Assembly: GCA_034509425.1 (NCBI GenBank)
Contig: JAVTVJ010001750.1
Span: 112,574 to 176,573, forward strand
Direction: 5' to 3'
Length of the DNA: 64,000 bases
Origin: Eopsaltria australis
Taxonomy: Eukaryota > Chordata > Aves > Passeriformes > Petroicidae
Positions 30,401 to 45,400 of the stretch are shown here, in pieces. Numbering within the stretch: the first letter of the stretch is position 1; each line of letters opens with the position of its first letter. The notes under the pieces were generated by a model that made no database searches, was not told where the DNA came from, and saw only the letters and a list, made by a program, of their open reading frames with translations. Both the position numbers and the translations under genes were made by a program.

Positions 30401-33400
30401 AAAATAAAATGAATGTATGGATAAAAGATGGAAAGAAGCAGTCACAAAAGCTGGAGTAGGCACACTTCCTCAAATTTTTTTTATAAATATTCCAGTGTTT
30501 CTAATGCCTTTGCTGAGTTGGAAACAGAAAAACACTAGTCCTGGCTTTATTAAATTTACCTACAATTTAGGCTACTAATCTTGTTCATTTCTGTGGGCAC
30601 TCAAGTTAACAATCAAGCCTAGGTGCTGCATTTAATGAGGATTTATCAGATACTGAAACAAATCCCAATAAGCAGAGATTCATAGCAATGCTTAGCTCCA
30701 AAGCAGTGCAGCTGTTTTCATAACACGTTTACTATGCAGGAGCCACTATAGTGAAAAACTAAAGATGAAAGGAGCTGCTCAGTATGAATATTCATCTGAG
30801 AGATGCAGATGCCAGTTTCAGGTACAGTTCTGAAAAAAGGTATAAACACCCAACAGATTTATGTGACAATTGTAGAGTATACTATTCTTCACATCACTCT
30901 CCTGCAGTATTTGAAGATGCTCATATATGGCTAATATGATTTTTTTATTTTCACCCATACTGAGCATTTATCTTATTTTAAAGATATTTGTTTTGAAAAC
31001 CAATATCAATATATGTATCCTCAACCAACCTGTAAAAACAGCCAAGGATGGTGTAAAAACCCCTTTAAACTTTCAGTCCTTGATGTGGTCTTGAAGAACA
31101 AAGCAGAGATGAAACATGGCCAAACATTTATGTCAAGCACTGCAGCCAATGTGCCAATGAAGGACTTCCAGTTCTTATTTTCTTATGAGTAACACTTAGC
31201 AGAATTGTGTTTTAGCCAGGAGCTGTTTGAGACAGTTTGAGGAGTAAAGTTCTTCTTAAACATCCAAATCTGAGCTGCTGCATCCCTTTTTCTCTGCTTG
31301 TATGGAACTGGAAGTTGTAACTGATAGAAGAGCAGAATAACCAAAACTTTTGGAGAAGTGAAAAGATTCAATTAAGAAAGATGCTTTTTCATTATGATTA
31401 ATTATTATTTTCCATTTTCATATGATAATCACAGCAAAGCTAGAATACACATCTTTAGATATGATTATTACCTCAGAGTTAGCCTGCTCTGCCTGCAAGT
31501 GCTTGCACTCATCTTTCAGCTTTTCAGATTCTCTTTCACGTTCCAGAGTCATTTTATCCATCAGTGTTTGAACCTGGACCAGCTCCTTTTTCAGGACAGC
31601 CACATCTTCCACACCAGGCCTTTGTAGCTAAGAAGTTGTGAGCAGTGAGCAACATCACATTGGCAGACATGCTTCCAGTGTCAATGTAATTTCTAAAAAT
31701 CTATCAAATCATCAATTTATAGACAAGGTGACATATACAGTATTACAGCTAGGCTAAAAAAAAAAAAAAAAAGAGATAAAAAAAACTCCCCCAAAAAAAC
31801 CCCAAAACCATAGAGAAGTGCTTATAATTCCCAAACAAAACAGGCTTTAAGGGCTAGTTTCTATTTTTTGTCTGCTAAATTTTGAACTTGTTGATTGATT
31901 TCAACCGAATCTGACAAATGGAAAATTGTATCCAAGATTAAATTTATGTAACTTTTATGTAGGTAGATGGCTAAATACAGGATACTGCCCCTGTCTTCAA
32001 GAATGATTTCAGAAAATCACCACAGACAAAACAAAAGGGCAGCTGAAGGCAGTGTCTTGAAGATACTATCAGATCTGGCTCATACCAAACCCACAGGCAA
32101 AATCTGTTGGTAATTGCATCTCAAGCACCATACATGAAACAGTACGGAGGTAAAGGAGAGGAATGGCAACTAGGAGCACTAAAGAAAACAGAGAAAAGGA
32201 GTGTTGGCATCTCTAGAAGAGAAAAGGAACAGAAAAAAGATAAGGAAAAGGAAAGACAAGAAACAACTGACCAGGGAGTAATGGGTAGGCTCAGCATCTG
32301 TGCAAGGCCAATAGGCCCTTGAGGGCAGTCAGCTACAGGGAAGAAGGGGGATAAACAAGTCCTACTTTCCTCCAGAGTCTAAGCAGTAGGTGAGTGGGAG
32401 AAACTAGGAAATTCCTTGCACTACTGCTTTAGAAGTGGTCCAATTTGCTGAGTCACTGGGATTGCTCCCCGGAGCCATGGCTGTATATAAAAGTTATCAG
32501 GAGCCAAAATCCTGGAATAAACACACATTGGTGTTATCAGCCAAGCGCAAGAGGGACAAGATTAACATAGGCATGATGACGACAGCTGCCAGTTTTTCAG
32601 GCACCGTGTCACAAAACACCTCTCTAAGCACTTCTTAAAAATCCAGCTGTCCAAGGACAGTCAGAGCATAACACCTCATGGAAAAAGAGTGACCTAAAGA
32701 TAGCTGTGGAAGTCAGCAATGGCATGCTCCAAGTTCACGTCAGTGCATAATAGAGAGTGAATTTTAGTATATAAGTCAGAAACAACATATAGTTTCTCAC
32801 TGGAAAAACACTGAAAATGCAGATCAAAAACAATGGTACTCTGAATTTTTTTAGCCCACAAGCAGACATCTTCAAGTTCAACAGAGTTTGACTGCTTTAA
32901 AACTGTGTTTGCAAGCATTTAAATAAACCCCTCTCTTGACCTGAAAATAACAAAAACATTAATGTGATGTGAATACCAGCTCTGTCTTTAAGTCTTCTAC
33001 TGTACTTCTCTCTTTCTGCAGTTCTTGTCTCAGGTTCATCACTTTCTGTTCTGCATCTTCCCGAAGGCTGATTTCTTCATCATACTTTGATTTAAGATCT
33101 AATGAGAAAGAAGTTGAATAAATGATCCCTTTCACAAATTGCATAAGTAAAGAAGAGATTCAGATCTCATGCTAATACACTTACCCACAATTTCAGTGGC
33201 CAGTTGTGCTGCTTTTTGCTCAAATAAGTCTTTCATTTGCTTAATGTTAAAATTTTCTACTTGGATCTCTTCAAGTTGCCGTTCTAATGATTCTATTTCC
33301 ATAAAAAGAACAGTATTATTTTCTGGAAGAACCAGGACAATACCGTCCCTCACGCCCATAACTAACCAGAAAAGGTGAATATGTAATCCAAAATCCCTTA

Positions 33401-36400
33401 ACATCCAACCATATTAGCAAAGTGAACAACTTTACTGAAGTTAAATATCTGCAAGCATGATGTCATTGCTACTAGCTGAGTACTCTGCAGGATTAAGCAC
33501 ATATTGGTTTTCATTGGTCACAAATAGCCCTTCAGGTCACTGCAACATGCTGTTGAATTCCAAGCCCTGAACTGTAATTAAAAGCTTTAATCAATATCAG
33601 TCAGATAGTTTATGCACAAATAGGGAAAATTTTATTCTATGAGTGCCTAATGGAGAAAAATGTAGAGCAAAGATTATGAGTCTGCAAAATTAAAAAATTC
33701 ATTGTTTTCTTTGCTAGCGATGAGCACAGAAAAACACTAAATAAAACTATCACTGAAAAATGCTAATTTATATAGTATAGTGCTATAGTATATATCTGTT
33801 TGAATATATGAAATTATCAAAAAGGTGTTCAAAATGTCTCATGAGAACTGCTTTCAGATGCAGGAGGACTCCTGTTTTGCTTCTAAAAATTTCAAACCCT
33901 GAGCCCCTGGAACATTTCTCCATACTATTGCTTAAAATAAATAGCTCTTAATAGATCTTATACTGAACTTTTTTTGCCAGTAATTGTAACATTCCAGCTT
34001 TCTAGCTCTTTAATTTACCAAAGTGCTAATTTACCTAAAAGCTAAACCAAAATAAATTCCAAAGCAGTACAGGAAATAATATAATAAAATGCTAGCCACC
34101 TGTAGATGTAGCTGTTGTCAATCCATCAGACTTAGAATCCTTAAGAAAACAGAATAAATGCACCATTAGAAAGTAGGAATAAAAACTACTACTTACAAAG
34201 TTCATCCATTTTTTGGAAAAGACAGGGAAATCAAGACTTCTGTGCTCAAATACTGTGCAGCAGTATAAAAATACCTGAATTCAAACAGTTATATCTGGAA
34301 GACCGGAAAAGGTCAAGATGACTTTTCATTTCATATATCACTACACTAATAAAGTTTCTATTCATAAGGCTCCAGTAAGAATCCCCTCCCCCTCCCTTTC
34401 CTCAATATAGAAATCTGTCCTAAAAACAGAGGTTACAGACATCAAGAAGTACATCCTGAGACGGTGTTTTGTCAGAAAGCAATTTCTGAGGTTTGTAACT
34501 ATCCTGCATCTAGGTAGCTCATAGTAATAAAAAAAAGCAAGAGCTTCCTTTAGGGCACAACACACCACAATTTGCCTTGCATTATTTTTTGATCTCAGCT
34601 GGATACCTATGAAATCCCACTGCTGTTTTCCAAAAGTCCTTACAAGAAAGACTCCATAGCCTTTTCTCATAAAAGATGAAACACCACATTCAATTTATTT
34701 TCTGTAGTAAACTGAGTTCTGTGTAAGCCGAATAGAAGGAAAAGTCTGAACTGAACTTGTAGTGACTAGTATGGAAAAATCATTATCTATTCTGACTTTA
34801 TTCTTTACATTTATATATGCAGTTACATTGTTGAGAGATAACTAGCTTTGTTTTCAAGAACATGTCAATATTTAAATTACAGAACTAACTAAATCAGGCC
34901 ACGTGCCTTACAAAAAAGGTTTTAATCTTCAATGTCAATGCTGATGATAAACCTGCTTCAAGTATTTTAAAGTAATTACTTGCTGCCGCTGCCCCTGCAA
35001 TTTCTCTAGTTCTTTCTTCAGCTCTTCTGAATACCATCTCTCCTCCTGAGGGGGAAAATTATAACAAAAAAAAAAAAAAGAGATGGGGAGAGAAACTATA
35101 AATTTGGTTGCTTAAGACAGTGGAACACTTCAATTTGAAACAAAGAACCAAGTGCAAGTAAAATACATTTCCAACCTTCAGTGAAGTTTGCAAGTCTTGG
35201 ACTTCTTGTCGGAGCAGTGATACTTCATCTCTGAATAAATATATCCACAGAGTGGAGAAAATGAATACACAGTGGTTATATTTTGTCAATTATATACAGG
35301 TTGTAACATGCGTTAAGTAACTGGACTGATAGCCATAAATACATTTACTACATAAATATAACCTACATAATTATAACCTACATAATTATAAATAGTAATT
35401 TTTAGATTTTTTTTGAAACTTGGAACAAACCAGATTAACATCACTTTACACATCACTTGAAAAATGCTAAACATTAAATGGATAAGTAAAGAAATAGATA
35501 TGAAAAAAAGTCTCACAAAACCAGAATGTAAATCTAAATCAGTGCATCAGCTCAGCCACATGAGTTCAGAATGACAAAGCTATGCATTGGAACATTTAAC
35601 TGTTTTGCATGCCTTTTTACAAAAAGGACAAGTTTATTCTCCTTCACTTCCCATATCATGTAAAGGAACACTGCTAAGTGACAGCATACTATCTTACTCC
35701 TGAAATATGCAGTTACATAATTTTTCATCCAGACAGCAATTTGGTATGCCCCACAGACTTTTTCACTTAATGGTCTGAATATTTAAAGGCTTAGAATTTT
35801 AAATTCTCAAATTTCATGCTCAAGCCTCCAGTCATGCAAGAACACAAGATCCAAGGCTGTAACGGTTAGTATTTGATTCACACAGCACCCTTCAAAATCA
35901 CAGATCTCCTTACAGAGTTGCACAACTATACACACAAGGATAATGTTGCATTACTGAGATACAGCCACTCCAAATCAAGAATACAAGGATCATTAAAATA
36001 ATGCAAAAATACTCTTTCTTATTGTTTGTACAGTGGCAACACTAAGGAGTACACAGAATATATATGTGGGGGTACCAGTGCCAACAAATTCTCTCAGTTT
36101 TATACCACACAATTTTATTGCTGCTGGTGTGCATTATCCCCTCCTCCACAGATGTTCTTTCAAATTATCTCCTACTTAGGAGAAAAGAAACCACCAAAGC
36201 AAGTTATTCCTTAGCTAAACTGGTGAGGAATAGATTCAATCTACATTAGTATATTAACAGTAGGTCAGGGTCATCAAGTAGCAAGTGAAACATGCATTTG
36301 AACCAGTGGAGGAAGAACTCCAAGGTGGACCAATTTTAATGACAAAACAAACATGGGATATTGGGAGATTTACTTTTTTCAGAGGTAAATTTTGTTATGT

Positions 36401-39400
36401 ACACGTTATTCTGTCTGTGTGATACATTCACTAGAGGTTTGCAAATACAACTTTACTGAGGCAGGTGTAGCTATATTCCAAACCTTGTACACTGATTGTG
36501 GGTGGAGAAGAGGGAGCCGCTTTCTCACCAGTACGAGTAAGTAAATGAGCTAAGATTCAGATCTAAGACTATAAATAAAAAGCAGGTGAAACAGTTACCT
36601 GTATTGAAGCTGGGCTGAACATATACCAGACCTGCAATACCAAAACATTTAAGATGCTCTGGTCTTCACAGTAGTTTAAAGGGTTTGAGTTGTATAAAGC
36701 TAGTTTGTAGTAGAGGGGAAGGTGGAAGGGAGGAGAAAGGAAAGAGTTTGTAATGTAAGGAGCCTTCTACAGTAGTTGCCTTGATATCCCCAACAAAATT
36801 TTGCTTGACCATTTTAAGATGAAACCTAAATTCAGTTTAACCAGTGGAAAATGAATGGGGGGGAATTAGTGTAAGGGATCACTACAGGCACCGTAACTTT
36901 GCTTTTCCTCCTATCATCCAAATCCTCACCAAATCTCCGTTTCTGCTAATGCTGTGACAATCCCTTCCTCCTCTCAGCACATCTGAGCTTACCATCTGGA
37001 AAATCCTTAGTGCCTTTTCATTATGGTCCACTCAGTTTCCCACTTGTAATGCCAGTGCCTCCACCCTAGTACTGAGTCCTCATGGCCTTGCTGAATCACA
37101 CTGGGGGAAGTTACATGATTTACTCTTGGAACTTATTCATCATCGTTTACTGGGGAGTGGGAGGAAGAAGAAATTGTGTAATTCACAGTACTTCACTTTT
37201 CTTATTGACTAAATATGGAATTTCACCTCCCAGTGTTGGTACTAAGAATTGCACATAAGCTTCACACATGGAGAGCAAGTGGAGTGGCTCCCTGCTGTAG
37301 GCTGCAATATTTCTTTAATATGGAATTCCAAGGCTTGGAAAAACATATTTATGTTGAATGAGAGCTTTCTCAAGCAAGCACGCAAATGAGTAGCATTAAA
37401 TAATGCCACACTAATAGGAAAATATAGCTCATGTGTTACGCAATAGCTCTCACCAGACTCCCTTCATTCCATGAAAACTCCCTGACCTTGTCCACTTTTT
37501 CAATTATGTGAGAGAAAGCAAAACTACTTGCCCTTAAGCTGTCAAGAGACAGGGGAAAAAAATAACTAAATTTCACCAGCCAACATCTGGTTGACTTTGG
37601 AAATTTGCAGGCATAAAAATAAGTATTTCATAAACTATATAAACAATATCATTATGACCAATAATTCCCCCATATGAATGCTATTATCCTACTAAAGTAT
37701 CACTTCAGGTCTAAGTTGAATTACTCCAAAAAGACTTAAATCAGGCCTAAAAAGAAGAAATATTCACTATTGAATAAATGTGCACATCAGAAGCCCAGTA
37801 TGACTTCACTAGTACCCTATCACTTGATCCTGTATAAAGCCCCAATTTTGATTTCTTTTGATGCAGCAGCTGAGAGAGAAGGCAGCTATCCATAAGGAAG
37901 GAGCCATCCAAGACCTCTGCTAATGCTGGCTCCTACTGGCTTGCCAGCTTTGCTCAGCACCAGGGAGATACAGATCTGCATTTGGATAGAAACTGAAACG
38001 TGTTATCTTCCACACTCTTTTCTCACCAAAGAGTCACCCTCTCTTGAGTTAGTTACATAAATATATGTATTTCTTTCAATGTAATTATTTGTCATTTTGG
38101 GTCATGTTTCTGCTTGTGACAAAACATTTGAACTGCTTACTTCCAAGGATCAGCAGAAGTCACAAGGTCATGTGCTGTGCACCTGTGCTGCTCACTCTGA
38201 CTCTCCTGTGTACAAACCGGGGGATTCTGGGGGAGTGTGACAAAACAGCACCATGGGCTGCTATTTGCAACAGTGCAAAACAAGCACTAAACAGTAAAAG
38301 AATTAGCAGGAAGCAAAAGGAAACCTGTGTAAATTTTACCCCCAAGAAAAACCTTCCCAAAGCAACACAGACTTCTCAGTTAAACATTTCTAGAGAAAGT
38401 TTCACGTTATCAGTTCCTGCTACATACCGCTGCTCTCAAAAATAAAACAACCTGATATGCTTCCTAGGGATATACTTAACAATACAGTTTTGACCAAAAA
38501 AATTAAATAACTAGTTAAGATTTCTGAAGATCAGCATGGAGTTTCTGAAACACAGAAGGAGAATTACTGGCACAGACAGAAACTTCTCATATTTGCAAAT
38601 AACTAGGCAATAAGGGAAGTTATTTAGGCAAATACTGATACTGTAATTACCCAGTAAGTTCCCTAATTATCTAGGGACAAGACTGGGTTTCTTCTCTATC
38701 TTTAGGGTTGTCCTCCCCCCTCTCAAATGATGATATTTCAGCTCTTTGTCAGAAAATAGGAGGAACCTGTATTTTTTCTGCCACACTTATAGAAATCATT
38801 CTGGTCTGTAATATTGCATTGTCAGCTGAATCAGAAACAGGTGGCTTATTAGCATAAACACATGTATCTGATTTTCACTTACTGTCAGATCAGTATCAGA
38901 CAACATAAGTTACAAGCTGCCTTTTAATGCTAGATGGAAATGGGACATGAATATTTAAATACTTGACTTTGTAAGTTCAAATTAATAAAACCTTCAGTGT
39001 AACTAGAGCAGCTCAACACCAGCACAAAAGCACGTGCACAAATGAGAACTGTTTCACCTTTCCAGTGACAAATGACCTTCCCCTCCATGAGTTGAATCAA
39101 TGCCAGAATTATGAACTGCTTCATAGTGCTTGAACAGGTCCTCTGCTGATCCATGAGACTTCATACAGAGAGGACAAATAAAACCCTATTTCAAAAAGGA
39201 AAAACAAACAAACAAAAAACTATGATACACATTTATTTTCCATCTGTAAATTTTGTTTGCACATTTAAGAAGTAGTAAATGCAATTTTGAGATTCATACT
39301 AATTCTTTCATGCTCTAATAATGTTTTTTGCAATTAAAAAGTTAGAAAATGCCTACAAAAGGCATATTCCATTATTCACTGTTTTTTCCTCAACAGTATT

Positions 39401-42400
39401 ACATACTAGCAACAAAATTTTATTTAGCAAAATAAAAAGAACTGTTCTGCAATTTCTTCCCCCTCCCTCAACAAAACAATTTTCCATACAACTCTCATAA
39501 AATCACATTCGTATTCCAAATAGAAGGCAGCATCTGGAGTTTGGTCTTTAAAAAGGAGATTTAAAGACCCATTCTAAAGCACAGTTATTCATAAACTGAT
39601 TACCTCCATATTGAAACTACTGATTTTAATATGGGCCAGACAACTAAGAATCACTTTTTACCTTTCATATAATTAATTGGTAAATGCCATTCAGATAAAT
39701 ACCACATCAAGAAAATCAGATCTCTACAGCCTTAAGAATGAGAAATCATCCATGTTCTTTCCAGCATACATACTACAAGCTTACCAGAGTGGAAATTTAG
39801 CAAATCGATGCCCTAGTTCTACCCATTAGCCCACAAATGAAAAGAGTGTTATCTTCCTCTTTATGTATCTCTAAACATTTGTGGAGTGTCCAAGCTGCCA
39901 TTTACCAAAAGTACCATCCACCTCATTTTTCACAGTTTATTACACCTGGTGTTGGCTGCTGGACTTTATACTGGCTCCTCACTCATGTGGTTCTCATGCC
40001 AACTGAGCCCAATTGCCCTCTACACTTCAGCCCATAATGCAACACAGCAGCAACACGGAGACATTTCAGAGTAAGAGCTAAAAACCTCTTCTCATGCCAA
40101 AGGCTCCCTGTAATTCTAAGCAGTACAAAGGGACCTCATATAAGTGATTTGCCTGTCTTTAATTTTGTTAAGGCCCCCTGTTCCTCTAGTTCATTTCAAA
40201 TATGCATTTTTACATTTATATGTTATCCTTAAGTTTCTTATGGCACTACAAATTGTAGTGAACTCCAACATTAAACCAAGGCTCTCCAATATCCAAGATG
40301 AGAGTACTCCTCTAAATGGGCTTGTCACGCTTCACCTAGCACAGGCTACCATACAATTTATGAAGGACACATGAAGAGTTTTGACACTTCTTTTCTTAAC
40401 TTTGCATTTGGATGCTAACAGACAAGCCACAACACTTTAAATATTAGCACAAAGCGAACATACTGAATGTGTATGTTGATAACCACAAATAGCACTCATT
40501 TATTAACTTGGCATTCATAGCATTTTGTTTCACGAGTCACTAAGAATTCAACAACTTAACATTTACATGGTTTTAACCCAGGAAAACTACCATGTTCAGC
40601 TACTCAAATGTAGTCACAGCTCTGAACAGAGCCTTCATAACGTCTATTATTTATTGTTTCAGAAATTAATTCCTAAATACAGTTGCTTGTCGAGTTCACC
40701 ACATATCATATGGAAAACTAGCTTTGTCACAACTAGACCAAACAAAACAGTATACTCTTTCATAAGAGGAAACAGACATTTAACCTAAACAACCATTTAT
40801 TTATTTGCAGAGTTGATCAGCACATTTTCACTCCAGATTAAACCAAGTTAACTAATATATAAGTATATATACAGAAAATTTGTTCAGCTACTAGGTTCCC
40901 AGTAATGTTTATCTGATACAATTAGCATAGGATGCCAGTGAGAGTCACTCTGAATGCAAAAACCAGAAAAAGTTTCCTGGCACACAGCAAATGGCAACGA
41001 ACCATAGGGGTCACAAAATATGGGATTGGGTTTATTTCCTAGTAAGCTTTATACAGAAAGCAGTCAGTTTCATACAATGACAGTGCAACAGCATCCTTTT
41101 GGGATGAAACTCTACTAAGCAGTTCTCAGTGTTGTGTTAGTTTCCCAATGATGGGAAGGTCTGCTATTCATAGAGAAATATGTTCCTCATAGTTCCAGTA
41201 AGTACATCAAGAAAGAATGAGTGTAGAAAATTGCTCTGGCCTCTCCTTCCTTTTGCCCTTTATCTCTTTTCATTTAAACAGCAAAATCTGTTTCTTTGCT
41301 TGGGGTTTTTTTTTTGTGGTTTTATTGTGCTTGGGGTTTATTCTGTGAAAAGAGGAGCCCTGGAGAAGAGGAAAGAATAGATTACATGTGCAATTAGCCC
41401 AGGGGACAGCAATCATTCATCTCAATTATTGGGCAAAGCCAGCCAAGATTTCCCAGGCAGGCAGGCAGACAGATTTGAAGGCAAGGTCCACAAGGACAAG
41501 GGGCCAGAGGCAGAGCAGAGCTGCTGAGCCAAGGGAACGTGCTGCAGTTGAGATCCTGCAGGGTGGATGGGAGCTCTGGGGAGGCAGAGGGGGAAGCGTG
41601 GACAAAACCTCCTCCTCATCCTGTTAGAAGCTGCCTTCCTCTCACACAGGCAGGGATAAAGAGTGCATCACCCACCAGTCCCAGGCTCTCCACCAGCACT
41701 GCCATGATGATGGCTGGCCTCAGTTTTGGGGGAACTGGCACTGTTGGAGTCAGCTCTCACATGCACCCTTAATCTAATGCAGCTTTTGCTAGAGGTCTGA
41801 CATACAGGCTCTAACAGAGTGAGCTGTGACCATTCAGCAACAAGATGCCCTTGCCATGGGAAATGTCATCTTTCCTGTACAGAGGTGGGCAGGAACACCA
41901 GCTCCTACAGATGCAGGCAACTACCCCTCATACATCAGAGCCTTAAACTGCACGAACCCAGGAACCAGCTGCATCTCACAGACTGATAACATCCAATGTC
42001 GACTGATGTCAGCAGCACTAATTCAGTTTTCTTTAGAGTAGGAAAATCAGAATCATCAGGATCTTCCTGGCACCAGGCAGTAACAGGCAGAAGTGTATAA
42101 GTTTCCTGGATCTGTAACTATCAGCCCCAGTGACAATCTTGTTTGGGAAATTGGGTTGGTGGATCACTAATTTTATCTCTTAAAAAAAATTAAAATTAAA
42201 TACAGCCAAATAAAAAAATATCTCTCAGTATCATCTTGAGATGAACTTTGTAAATATGTTCAAAAGTGTGTTTTACTATTCTAAAGACAAACATGTAAGA
42301 AGAGGGGAAGAAATCTGATGGTCTAAGATACATAAATTTAGTGAGCATTTCTGTCAGTTTGAAGGAATTTATATCAGGTCCAACATATTCCTACATCGGG

Positions 42401-45400
42401 ACCACACCTGTCTTGGATGAAGAAGAGCATGCGTAGCTACAACCAAGAGATGGAATACTGGTTATCACAGCTTGGGGGAGGAGCTGAGGCATCCTTCCTG
42501 GTAAGCCTGTGCCTGGATACCTTAACTAACAGACACCTTTACAGAAGAAGCAAGTGTGAGAGCATATTGAATTTTGGTTGGTTTCCTTTTAACACGCACT
42601 TAGGGATTACTTTGCATAAAGCACATTCACGGAAAAGCAAAACACAGAAAGAACAGTAAAAACAAAAAAGGCATTTAAACCAAACCCCAATATATGTGCA
42701 CAACCAACCAACTAGGAGACAGCACACAATCTAAAGCTCAAAATAGCCCCTGACCTAATGGTCCAGGCATTCCAATGAGAATGAGTGAGATGCTAAACTT
42801 CAAATCCCAATTTTCTGATCCCAAGGGAAATGTTCCTCTTTCAGGAGGCCCATGAGCCATGCCAAGCATCAAGCACCACTAGAGTACCATGCTGTTTGCA
42901 GTGGAACAGGCCTTCCTCAGTGCAAAGGCTCCAAAACACATGGGGGGTTTCACTCACAGCAGAACAGAAACTGCTATGTAAAAGTTTTGTAGTAAAGCAT
43001 CTTGCCTCAGCCTGAGTTATAATGCCAAATTTCACTAAAGATCTCAGACTCTGTGAAAGCACCAGAAGCTTTTTTACTTACCTTTCTCAAGACAGACTTA
43101 CAAATAAGCCTAAAGAACAAAAAACTACTTTTCCCCTCTAATAGTTGAGATTTACTTTCAGGCTTGATAAAGCTAAGCTTCTCAGTGCTCTATCTCCTTA
43201 AAGCCATTCAAGGTAAATTATTTCTTTCTAGTAACATTAATATTTGTATGAATCATTAAGACAGCATTCTTTGGGAAGTATGCCAGGATACTAAAAGCAG
43301 CACTAGAAGGAAACTCACTACAAAAACTAGCATGGGGCTTGGGGCTTCTTGTACTAAAATAATTTACAGAGCTATTAACTACTGGAAGAACTTTGGCCTA
43401 CAACATTGAAACACAGTGCCCAGCAAAAGCAGGGCACAGACCCACAGGCAGACAAATGCACAACCAGACCAACTGCAGGCTACCGTAGAGTCCTCCTAAT
43501 CCTCACACTACTTTAAAGTGGATGCAGAAATAGTTCATGTAACAGAAAAATGAATGTGTAGGACTGAATGGTTTCTGGGTTTCTGTCTTCTCCTTATATT
43601 ACTCTGTAGGACTGGGGGTGATGAGGTTGGCTGTGTCAAGAAGTATTTTAAAAATTTCAGCCTTTTCAGAATATTGTCCTACTTTTAATTTTTTTTTCAT
43701 CAGCTGAAGGCTCCCAACTGAGGTTTTAAAAAAACAACATTTACAAGTAGATGTCTACTTCCCAGTCACTACCAATGCAGAGTTATTCAACACAGTCAAT
43801 GGAGCAAGAAACTAGTCACCTGACTAAACAAATGTGTATACCTTAGGTAGGGTCAGTAAAACAGCTCCATCAACGGTAACTGGAGCCTGAGACACCTACA
43901 TGTAGATGCATTCAATCTCTCTTCATCTGCCAACTGCTCTCCTTTTGCCCTGAGCTTTAATGAAATGGTCTTTTAGAGCTATTATGAAATCTTGCCTTAA
44001 TTAGTTAATGAGTGAGAGCACAGCTTACTCTACTCCAAGTTCCTTTTCCACAAATTAAAACTGGAGTTATCTGGCAGAAAGATGACACCTTTTGAAGGAC
44101 AGTCCCATGAGCAAAACAGTTTTTACAGGATGAAATTCAGATGTGCTCAGGTCCTTAAAATCCAAGAAATAAGGCACCTTATTTAAGTTTTAAAGTTACA
44201 GCCATAGCAACTCAGCTTCCTTCGCACCTTCTAGCAATATCTGATGATAGGGTAGTTAATCCCATTTTAACACTGCATAGAATTGAATAAGTGCTCCCAT
44301 TTAGGATGCTATGATTGCTGCTGATCTACAGCTGTGTGTGGTAGAGAGCCATATAGCACAAATAGCTTCATATAGCACAGAGCTTCATTTACTAATACAA
44401 AGTTTCTGCAACATCTTGTATTTTTATTTCAGCACTTACATCATGAGTCAAGCTTAGAGAATCATGGAACTTCACTGCTTCACTGTTTTCCATTCTTGGA
44501 AAATATTTAAGAACTGTGGTAAACAAAAAGAAACTAAAAAAAAAACCTCCACCCCACAGAATCATTTCAGGCCAACTGACACTTTTACCATATGGAAAAC
44601 ATTCATGACTATTCTACCATTTACATGCTATAGGACAGCTTAGCCCAAACCAAAAACCAGGATGCACTTTAACATGTTTGGCATTCACATGACTAGGCTT
44701 TAAGTTTAAATAGATTTGAGTATCTAAGTTTCACCACTGACCTTGCAGAAATACCAGGCCAGCACCCCCAGCTGCAGCCTGTTTCCAGTGAGCTCGAACA
44801 AAAAGCCAATAGCAGTGATTGAAGCCCAGGGCTGTAGCACCTTCTGGCCATGATCTATGTTTGCCCATCTCTCAGAATCCAGACTTAGATTAGCAACTCT
44901 CACGCAGCTGTATTGGTACAATAAGCTGTATGCTGTGAATAAAGTCCAGCATGTTTAGAAAACTGAAAGTAAGCTCACCATTCATGTTTCTCCCACTGCA
45001 GGTAAACCTCCACAATTTTCCTCAATACCAGATACACATCTTCACCAGCACTCAAACAGTAAGTCCAAGCTAAAACCCAGATATTCTCCAGTTACACAGT
45101 GATTTAAAGTCTTAATCATTTTACATGATGGAAGATCAGAAACTGTATGTATTTAGGGCCAGCAGAGAGAAACAAGTGATATTTCAGAGCTGAAAGATGT
45201 ATCAAGTAGATTCTAGATTGTATTTTCCAAATATCTATCAAAGCAATTAACTGATTCTTCAGGAAGTTCTCAGAAGCAGATTAAACAGTCTGCCTAGACA
45301 GCAAGGGCAAGGCTACACTTCATAATTTATTTCAGAAGGCTTACATATTGATTTTAAAAAATCATGACATATTTTAAGTTAAAGAATAAATAAATAAATT

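Noticed and set aside
31755..31810. A-rich tract considered as the tail of a processed pseudogene or LINE
   Set aside because: No coding or LINE sequence adjoins it, and no flanking duplication is evident.
44724..44921. Minus-strand ORF that reads somewhat protein-like, possible exon in intron 2
   Set aside because: EEA1 is continuous between exons 2 and 3 without it, and I recognise no family.
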